Part shown: piece after piece, positions 1-4,096 of the stretch
Position numbering within the stretch: the first letter of the stretch is position 1
How the letters are laid out: the number at the start of each line of letters is the position of its first letter
NCBI GenBank assembly: GCA_937893735.1
Contig: CALBGD010000318.1
Span: forward strand, 1-7,941
Direction of reading: 5' to 3'
Length of the DNA: 7,941 nt
Source: an uncultured Clostridia bacterium
Lineage (GTDB): Bacteria > Bacillota > Clostridia > Oscillospirales > Ruminococcaceae
Program-made: the position numbers and the translations under genes
The notes under the pieces: model-generated
Told to the model about the DNA's origin: nothing
Databases searched by the model: none
The model's input: only the letters and a program-made list of their open reading frames with translations

Positions 1-172
1 GGCAACACCGCACAAAGACCAACATTTGGTTTTTGTACGTGTCTTGCTTGCATCTTTTCCGTCATCTTGCACAATTCGTCCTAGCAAGGCGACAGCCTTG
101 CGTTGTCCTCATTGTACAACCTGACCAAAAATCTGCGGCGCAATACACGCACAATCTTTGTGCGGTGTTGCC
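1..172. repeat. Non-coding palindromic element with 18-bp terminal inverted repeats (MITE-like or structured RNA)
   Basis: The arm at 1-18 (GGCAACACCGCACAAAGA) is exactly complementary to 155-172. Inside lie further nested complementary pairs: CGTGTCTTG at 38-46 with 141-149 (8 of 9), TTGCACAAT at 67-75 with 111-119 (8 of 9), and a central hairpin GCAAGGC (84-90), loop GACA, GCCTTGC (95-101). A small hairpin ACCAA-CAT-TTGGT sits at 18-30. The whole unit can fold into one long rod. The right end can also fold locally, as CGCACAA (148-154), loop TCT, TTGTGCG (158-164), which competes with the terminal pairing. No plausible coding frame is visible. The element begins at the first base of the window, so the left boundary and any target duplication cannot be seen. 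It could be a non-autonomous mobile element, a dispersed intergenic repeat or a structured RNA. The inverted repeat is certain; its nature is inference. Confidence 0.7.
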
Positions 173-184
173 ATTATAATCAGC

Positions 185-212
185 AAAAATCCCCCCGGCA
201 ACGCCGGAGGGA
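185..212 (-). terminator. Rho-independent terminator of rpmF
   Basis: On the minus strand, about 40 bases after the rpmF stop, there is a 10-bp stem with one mismatch (190-199 with 203-212, loop of 3). Its GC-rich core is CCGGC/GCCGG. It is followed directly by five T residues (A185-A189 on the plus strand). This is a classic intrinsic terminator and fits rpmF being transcribed as a short single-gene message. Confidence 0.88.
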
Positions 213-250
213 CTCCCGTAAACAATGTTTAGCCATTCAATGACGGTAAA

Positions 251-433
251 TTATGCTTCCTTAGCGATAACGACCTTATCATTGTAATAACCGCAATTTC
301 CGCAAACTCTGTGAGCGAGCTTGAGCTCACCGCACTGCTTGCAGCGAGAGAAGGACGGTGCAGATAACTTCCATACCTGTGAACGTCTTTTGTCGCGTCT
401 TGCGCGGGAAACCTTTCTCTTCGGAACTGCCAT
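251..433 (-). CDS. rpmF: 50S ribosomal protein L32
   Basis: A 60-residue protein that fits bacterial L32 in length and layout. It is a structural component of the large ribosomal subunit. The N-terminus MAVPKRKVSRARRDKRRSQ is the highly basic L32 signature. It is followed by a zinc ribbon with C31-x2-C34 and C44-x2-C47, so this is the zinc-binding (C+) paralogue type. The ATG at 433 is preceded at 7 bases by AAGGGGG (441-447 on the plus strand), a good ribosome binding site. It has its own consensus promoter and a terminator just downstream. The frequent partner upstream of rpmF, yceD (DUF177), is not present. Recognition is very secure. Confidence 0.97.
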   Translation of the reverse strand: MAVPKRKVSRARRDKRRSQVWKLSAPSFSRCKQCGELKLAHRVCGNCGYYNDKVVIAKEA

Positions 434-509
434 TATTGCACCCCCTTAATATAACATTGATCTTTTCCTAAGAGTTCGTATAATGAACCCTTTTACAGTC
501 ACGCATAAT

Positions 510-538
510 ATTATAACATGAGAATTTCGTTTTGTCAA
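510..538 (-). promoter_or_regulatory. Consensus SigA-type promoter of rpmF
   Basis: Read on the minus strand, the -35 is TTGACA (533-538) and the -10 is TATAAT (510-515), with a 17-base spacer. Both hexamers and the spacing match the housekeeping consensus exactly. Transcription would start near 503, giving a leader of about 70 nt before the L32 start. A consensus promoter fits the high demand for a ribosomal protein. Confidence 0.92.
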
Positions 539-549
539 GGGTTTTCAGC

Positions 550-568
550 GAAATAATCAGAAATAATC
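550..568 (-). repeat. Tandem 9-bp repeat upstream of the rpmF promoter
   Basis: GAAATAATC occurs twice in a row (550-558 and 560-568) with a 10-base period. On the minus strand this lies 11 bases upstream of the rpmF -35. The A/T-rich character and one-turn phasing would suit an UP element contacted by the RNA polymerase alpha subunit, or a pair of regulator half-sites. The repeat is seen; its role is inference. Confidence 0.5.
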
Positions 569-642
569 GCGCTTTTGTGGAAATAGCCTCTTTTGCGGAG
601 AAAATAAGCAGCCAAAACGGCTTTTTTCACCAAAATGCACAT

Positions 643-678
643 AAAATAAAAATCAGGAGCCGCCGGGGCAGCTCCTGA
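643..678 (-). terminator. Rho-independent terminator of the pgi/P-loop transcript
   Basis: A perfect 8-bp stem, TCAGGAGC (653-660) with GCTCCTGA (671-678), encloses a 10-base loop. On the minus strand it is followed by TTTTTATTTT (643-652). It is the best-formed minus-strand terminator after the P-loop gene and lies about 190 bases beyond that gene's stop. The other palindromes lie between it and the stop, so they would be part of the 3' end of the message. Confidence 0.8.
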
Positions 679-688
679 CAATTAAATC

Positions 689-722
689 AAAAAGTCCAAA
701 TCTGTCCGCGAAGCGGACTTTT
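689..722. repeat. GNA-loop palindrome with a competing outer stem
   Basis: The hairpin GTCCGC (704-709), loop GAA, GCGGAC (713-718) contains the heptamer GCGAAGC. That heptamer is known to form an exceptionally stable mini-hairpin in DNA. AAAAGTCC (690-697) is also complementary to GGACTTTT (715-722), so two mutually exclusive folds exist. It belongs to the palindrome cluster at 653-868. Confidence 0.65.
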
Positions 723-730
723 GAAATCTA

Positions 731-761
731 TTTTTTGACCCAGCTCTGCCGGGTCAAAAAA
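731..761. terminator. Symmetrical hairpin, possible bidirectional terminator
   Basis: TTTTTTGACCC (731-741) is perfectly complementary to GGGTCAAAAAA (751-761), with loop AGCTCTGCC. GC next to CG inside the loop can add 2 bp. Because the stem ends in A6/T6, either strand gives a GC-containing stem followed by a U run. It could therefore stop transcription both ways, as backup to the terminator at 643-678 or against transcription from the left. Confidence 0.6.
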
Positions 762-768
762 CACTTCT

Positions 769-826
769 ATCTCAGCAAGTGTGCGAATTGTCAGCGTAGC
801 TGACAATGAGTGCGCGTAGCTGAGAT
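769..826. repeat. Nested palindrome with GTA loop
   Basis: The inner hairpin ATTGTCAGC (787-795), loop GTA, GCTGACAAT (799-807) is a perfect 9-bp stem. An outer 8-bp stem, ATCTCAGC (769-776) with GCTGAGAT (819-826), encloses it. The core GCGTAGC is the same GCGNAGC class as at 707-713, and GCGTAGC appears again at 814-820. No U run follows on either strand, so it is not a simple terminator. Confidence 0.65.
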
Positions 827-829
827 GTC

Positions 830-868
830 CGTCGGAAAATTCCCAACGGGAATTTTTCGACGTTTTTT
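830..868 (+). terminator. 15-bp hairpin with plus-strand T run at the 3' end of the P-loop gene
   Basis: 830-844 pairs with 848-862 over 15 bp with a single G-T wobble and an AAC loop. It is followed by TTTTTT (863-868). The T run makes it a terminator for plus-strand transcription, pointing into the tail of the minus-strand P-loop gene. For the minus-strand message the same stem sits 4 bases after the stop codon without a U run. There it may stabilise the 3' end. Confidence 0.55.
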
Positions 869-1271
869 AGACGATGTACTTCTTCATGCTCTCGGCCAGC
901 TCGGAGTTATCAGCGGAGATAGTGCAGGTGATAACTGTGTCGCCGGAGATCTTTGCGAGCTTGTCGAACATCTCTGCAACCTTTGCGTAGTCTCTGCCAA
1001 CGATCTTCAGTGTAGCGTCAACGAAGATGTCTGTGCAGTCGTAGTCGGAAGCGAGGATACCGGAAACGAAGCCGTAGAATGCGTCGATTCCCTCAATAGC
1101 GTAGTCCTCGATATTTACCAGACGTACCTTGGGGGTGATGTCTGTGTTGAGGGAGGATCCCTTCTGGATAGCAACAACGTTGCCCTTGGACTTGGTCTCT
1201 GCCTCGTGGATAGCGTCGATAAGGATCTTGGTCTTGCCAGTGCCTCTCTTGCCTGTGATGAGCTTGATCAT
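867..1271 (-). CDS. Small P-loop NTPase-like protein of unknown function
   Basis: A 134-residue protein. I chose the ATG at 1271 rather than the in-frame ATG seven codons upstream, because GGAGG lies 7 bases before it. A Walker A motif GKRGTGKT is at residues 7-14, right at the N-terminus. A hydrophobic strand ending in Asp, DIFVD (81-85), could be Walker B. A late beta strand, TVITCTISAD, is followed by a short acidic helix. It has no signal peptide or membrane segment and is probably cytosolic. It resembles a group of small conserved clostridial ATP-binding proteins that, to my recollection, are often loosely labelled PilT-like. It lacks the size and domains of true PilT. It follows pgi by about 70 bases on the same strand and is probably cotranscribed with it. 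The nucleotide-binding fold is well supported; the cellular role is unknown. Confidence 0.82.
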   Translation of the reverse strand: MIKLITGKRGTGKTKILIDAIHEAETKSKGNVVAIQKGSSLNTDITPKVRLVNIEDYAIEGIDAFYGFVSGILASDYDCTDIFVDATLKIVGRDYAKVAEMFDKLAKISGDTVITCTISADNSELAESMKKYIV

Positions 1272-1306
1272 AGTAAAACCTCCATGAATCATGTGTATTA
1301 TTGCGA

Positions 1307-1327
1307 GGGAGGCGCGCGGCGCCGCCC
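1307..1327 (-). other. GC-rich intercistronic hairpin between pgi and the P-loop gene
   Basis: GGG-A-GGCG (1307-1314) pairs with CGCC-G-CCC (1320-1327) around a 5-base loop: 7 pairs and one mismatch. The overlapping perfect palindrome GCGGCGCCGC is at 1316-1325. No U run follows on the minus strand, so it is not a typical terminator. It sits between the pgi stop and the ribosome binding site of the next gene, where it could protect or process the pgi message. Confidence 0.45.
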
Positions 1328-1342
1328 TGGGTTTGCTTTGGG

Positions 1343-2683
1343 TTAGAGTCCGAGCTTTGCTTCGAGCGCAGCCTTCTGGCTCTCATAGCCGGGCTTGCCG
1401 AGCAGCGCGAACATATTCTTCTTGTAGCTCTCTACGCCGGGCTGGTTGAACGGATTTACACCGAGCAGATAGCCGCTTACAGCGCACGCCTTCTCGAAGA
1501 AGTAGATCATATAGCCGAGTTCGTACTCGTTAAGCTCGGGAACCTCGAGAACGATGTTCGGAACGCCGCCCTCGGTGTGTGCGATAACGGTGCCCTCGAA
1601 AGCCTTGCGGTTAACGATGGACATATCCTGATTGGACAGGAAGTTCAGGCCGTCAACGTTTGTGGGGTCGTCCTTCAGGAAGAATTCCTTCTGGGGCTTT
1701 GCGAACTGTACGACAGTCTCGAACATAACCCTGGAGCCGTCCTGAATGAACTGGCCGAGGGAGTGCAGGTCGGTGGAGAATACAGCGGAGGACGGGTAGA
1801 TACCCTTGTTGTCCTTGCCCTCGCTCTCGCCGAAGAGCTGCTTGTACCACTCGTTCATCATAGCGAAGCTCGGCTCGTAGGAGATGAGCATTTCAACGCT
1901 CTTGCCCTTGCGGTAGAGAATGTTGCGGAGCGCCGCGTACTTGTAGCAGTCGTTGTTCTTGAGGTCGCAGTCAGCGTAGGCTGTTCTTGCGTCAGCGGCG
2001 CCCTTCATCAGTGCGTCGATGTCGCAGCCTGCGCAGGCGATGGGGAGAAGTCCAACGGCGGTGAGCACGGAGAAACGTCCGCCGACATCGTCCGGAACTA
2101 CGAATGTCTCATAGCCCTTCTTGTCGGAGAGCTCCTTGAGGGTACCCTTTGCCTTGTCTGTTGTGGCGTAGATACGTCCCTTTGCACCGTCCTCGCCGTA
2201 CTTTTCGACCAGCAGGTCGCGGAATACGCGGAATGCGAGCGCCGGCTCAGTGGTGGTGCCGGACTTGGAGATGATGTTTACGGAGAAATCCTTGCCGTCA
2301 ACGAGGGAAACTACCTCGCTGAGATATGTCGGGCTGATGGAGTTGCCCACGAAATAAATCTCGGGAGTGTCCTTCTTCAGGCTGTTGTAGAGCGTGGACT
2401 TAATAGCCTCGATAACAGCCCTTGCGCCGAGGTAGGAGCCGCCGATACCGATAACGATGAGCACATCGCTGTCGTTCTTGATCTTTTCAGCCGCCTTCTT
2501 GATGCGTGCGAACTCGTCCTTGTCGTAGTCTACCGGCAGGTCGATCCAGCCGAGGAAGTCGTTGCCCGGGCCGTTGCGGTCAACAAGCTGCTGATGTGCA
2601 GTCTTTACTGCGGGGGCGATGGCGTCGAGCTCGTGCTCAGCCACAAAGCTGCTGAGATATTTGTCGTCTAATTTGATACCCAT
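1343..2683 (-). CDS. pgi: Glucose-6-phosphate isomerase
   Basis: A 446-residue cytosolic enzyme interconverting glucose 6-phosphate and fructose 6-phosphate. Its length matches the roughly 450-residue Bacillus/Clostridium form. Motifs: [10 protein letters not shown] (79-88, sugar-phosphate fold), SKSGTTTE (139-146, phosphate-binding loop), the PGI signature [13 protein letters not shown] (199-211), GESEGKD (285-291) and STDLHSLGQ (303-311) carrying the expected catalytic Glu and His, and [10 protein letters not shown] (412-421) with the conserved active-site Lys at 421. Blocks throughout closely resemble B. subtilis Pgi as I remember it. The start is ATG at 2683, with AAAGGAG (2695-2701 on the plus strand) 11 bases upstream. 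A GTG seven codons further upstream (2704) is in frame, but using it would place that site inside the gene. It is the first gene of a probable operon with the P-loop protein. Confidence 0.97.
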   Translation of the reverse strand: MGIKLDDKYLSSFVAEHELDAIAPAVKTAHQQLVDRNGPGNDFLGWIDLPVDYDKDEFARIKKAAEKIKNDSDVLIVIGIGGSYLGARAVIEAIKSTLYNSLKKDTPEIYFVGNSISPTYLSEVVSLVDGKDFSVNIISKSGTTTEPALAFRVFRDLLVEKYGEDGAKGRIYATTDKAKGTLKELSDKKGYETFVVPDDVGGRFSVLTAVGLLPIACAGCDIDALMKGAADARTAYADCDLKNNDCYKYAALRNILYRKGKSVEMLISYEPSFAMMNEWYKQLFGESEGKDNKGIYPSSAVFSTDLHSLGQFIQDGSRVMFETVVQFAKPQKEFFLKDDPTNVDGLNFLSNQDMSIVNRKAFEGTVIAHTEGGVPNIVLEVPELNEYELGYMIYFFEKACAVSGYLLGVNPFNQPGVESYKKNMFALLGKPGYESQKAALEAKLGL

Positions 2684-2707
2684 TTTGATCTTTTCTCCTT
2701 TCACATA

Positions 2708-2755
2708 CCATGCGAGCTTTCTATCTGTTCCGGAAATTCCGGTGGCACGGCATGG
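2708..2755 (-). promoter_or_regulatory. Structured 5' leader of pgi
   Basis: CCATGC (2708-2713) pairs with GCATGG (2750-2755). It encloses a compact hairpin CCGGA/TCCGG with loop AAT (2730-2742), itself part of TTCCGGAAATTCCGG. The outer stem ends about 7 bases before the ribosome binding site on the minus strand, so folding could affect translation. It does not match a riboswitch class I recognise. Confidence 0.4.
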
Positions 2756-2769
2756 CAGTAGCTGATTAT

Positions 2770-2798
2770 ATTATAGCTTATATTCATTTTTTTTGCAA
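2770..2798 (-). promoter_or_regulatory. Promoter of pgi
   Basis: On the minus strand, -35 TTGCAA (2793-2798) and -10 TATAAT (2770-2775) are separated by 17 bases. A second overlapping TATAAT (2765-2770) lies directly downstream. The predicted start near 2763 gives a leader of about 80 nt. Confidence 0.75.
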
Positions 2799-2856
2799 CA
2801 AGTTTTCGTCCAAGCCGGCGATTTTGATTAAACAAAACGAAATTTCTTTGGATTTG

Positions 2857-2873
2857 TTGTGAATGTTGCACAA
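2857..2873. promoter_or_regulatory. Possible operator, imperfect palindrome
   Basis: TTGTG (2857-2861) and CACAA (2869-2873) are inverted around 7 bases, giving TTGTGAATGTTGCACAA. It lies in the divergent intergenic region upstream of both promoters. The shape recalls CRP/FNR-like or Rex-like sites, but the length matches neither consensus. This is a weak call. Confidence 0.25.
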
Positions 2874-2904
2874 TAAATTGCGTAAAGAGTCTATATCCAT
2901 TACG

Positions 2905-2933
2905 TTGACTTTACGTCAGTTTTTTGATATAAT
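2905..2933 (+). promoter_or_regulatory. Promoter of the methyltransferase/transglutaminase/DUF58 operon
   Basis: -35 TTGACT (2905-2910), a 17-base spacer and -10 TATAAT (2928-2933) give a strong SigA-type promoter. Transcription would start near 2940, about 37 bases before the methyltransferase ATG. An inverted repeat, CGTAAAG (2881-2887) and CTTTACG (2909-2915), brackets and overlaps the -35, so a bound regulator could block it. Confidence 0.85.
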
Positions 2934-2976
2934 AAAGTGTAAACTTAATATGACCTGATCTGAACGGAGAAAAATA

Positions 2977-4095
2977 ATGACTGAATACAAATACGCCGTG
3001 CCCTGTCACTTCGGAATAGAAAAAACGCTGTCCTTCGAGGTAAAGAAGATAGGCGGAGAGAACATCGCAGTTTCTGACGGAAAGGTGACGTTCACCGGTT
3101 CGCCGGAGCTCTGCGCGAAAGCGAATATCTGCCTTTCCACTGCGGAGAGGGTGTGCATAGTGCTCGGGCAGTTCCGGGCTAGGACGTTCGACGAGCTTTT
3201 CGAGGGGATAAGGGCGCTACCGCTGTCGGAGTACATCGGCAGATACGACGCATTCCCGAACACGGGACACTCGCTTAATTCCGTGCTGAAGAGCATTCCC
3301 GCCTGCCAGAAAATAGTGAAGAAAGCCATGGCGGTGAACCTCTGCAAGGCGTACGGGCTCCAGACAATGCCGGAGAGCGGCGCCACCGCGCAGATACGCT
3401 TCTCGATAATGAAGGACGAATTCACGCTTATGCTGGACACCAGCGGGGCGGGGCTGCACAAGCGCGGTTACCGCAGGGAATCCAATGCGGCGCCTATAAA
3501 GGAAACTCTGGCGGCGGGGATAATCGACCTTGCACGCATACGGGAGAACGACACGGTGTGCGACCCGTTCTGCGGCTCCGGTACGCTGCTTATAGAAGCC
3601 GGGCTGAAAGCCCTCAATATCGCGCCGGGGCTCAATCGCGGATTCGCGGCGGAGCGCCTGGGATTCATTCCGGACAAGGCATGGAGGGCTGCCCGGGAGG
3701 AAGCTGTGGAAGCGATAAAGCGCGGCGCGGAGTTCCGGGGTTACGGCTTCGATATCGACGGCGAGTGCGTGAGCCTCACTATGGCTAACGCGAAGAAAGC
3801 CTCCCCGCTGATGAAGATAACCGCCGAGCGCCGGGATATAAAGGATTTTGCGGCTCCTGCGGAGAACATGAAGATAATCACCAACCCGCCCTACGGCGAG
3901 CGAATGCTGGAGCTTGAGCAGGCGCGGGAGATCTACCGGACGATGGGTGAAAAGCTGCTGCCGCTTAACGGAAACCAGCTCTACATCATAACCCCGGACG
4001 AGGAATTCGAGAGCCTTTTCGGACAGAAAGCCGACAAGAACAGAAAACTGTACAACGGCATGATGATGTGCCGCCTGTACTCCTACTTCAAGTGA
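2977..4095 (+). CDS. ypsC: THUMP-domain class I SAM-dependent RNA methyltransferase (YpsC/RlmL-type)
   Basis: A 372-residue cytosolic enzyme of the COG0116 family. The N-terminal half (about 1-155) fits a ferredoxin-like plus THUMP RNA-binding region. DTSGAGLHKRGYR (154-166) is the conserved linker of the family. The C-terminal half is a Rossmann methyltransferase: motif I DPFCGSGT (196-203) for S-adenosylmethionine, YGFDID (256-261) as the acidic motif II, and catalytic TNPPYGER (302-309), the NPPY signature of N2-guanine methylation. It corresponds to the first half of E. coli RlmL (23S rRNA G2445) and to B. subtilis YpsC; the exact target base here is inferred from the family. The ATG has GGAG 7 bases upstream and a strong promoter. 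Its stop lies 1 base before the transglutaminase start. Confidence 0.93.
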   Translation: MTEYKYAVPCHFGIEKTLSFEVKKIGGENIAVSDGKVTFTGSPELCAKANICLSTAERVCIVLGQFRARTFDELFEGIRALPLSEYIGRYDAFPNTGHSLNSVLKSIPACQKIVKKAMAVNLCKAYGLQTMPESGATAQIRFSIMKDEFTLMLDTSGAGLHKRGYRRESNAAPIKETLAAGIIDLARIRENDTVCDPFCGSGTLLIEAGLKALNIAPGLNRGFAAERLGFIPDKAWRAAREEAVEAIKRGAEFRGYGFDIDGECVSLTMANAKKASPLMKITAERRDIKDFAAPAENMKIITNPPYGERMLELEQAREIYRTMGEKLLPLNGNQLYIITPDEEFESLFGQKADKNRKLYNGMMMCRLYSYFK

Positions 4096-4096
4096 T

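Noticed and set aside
457..484. A possible plus-strand promoter, TTGATC with 16 bases to TATAAT, inside the rpmF leader
   Set aside because: The -35 is poor and no gene lies downstream in that direction. The TATAAT sits in a partly symmetrical A/T-rich stretch and probably arose by chance.
610..627. AGCC-AAAAC-GGCT followed by six T, a terminator-like shape on the plus strand
   Set aside because: The stem is only 4 bp and no plus-strand gene precedes it.
1272..1292. The upstream ATG at 1292 as start of the P-loop protein
   Set aside because: It would put the GGAGG ribosome binding site inside the gene. The ATG at 1271 is well placed after it and begins right at the beta strand before Walker A.
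810..1346. A 178-codon plus-strand open frame over the P-loop gene
   Set aside because: It starts inside a palindrome, has no ribosome binding site and lies entirely opposite a gene with a clear Walker A motif.
1301..2671. A 456-codon open frame on the plus strand antisense to pgi
   Set aside because: It is the mirror of pgi. The biased codons of that highly expressed gene leave few stops on the other strand. The translation is rich in Val/Leu/Glu with no recognisable domain, and no ribosome binding site or promoter precedes it.
2684..2704. The GTG at 2704 as start of pgi
   Set aside because: The AAAGGAG needed for translation of pgi would lie within these codons, and the MGIKL start better fits the family's length.
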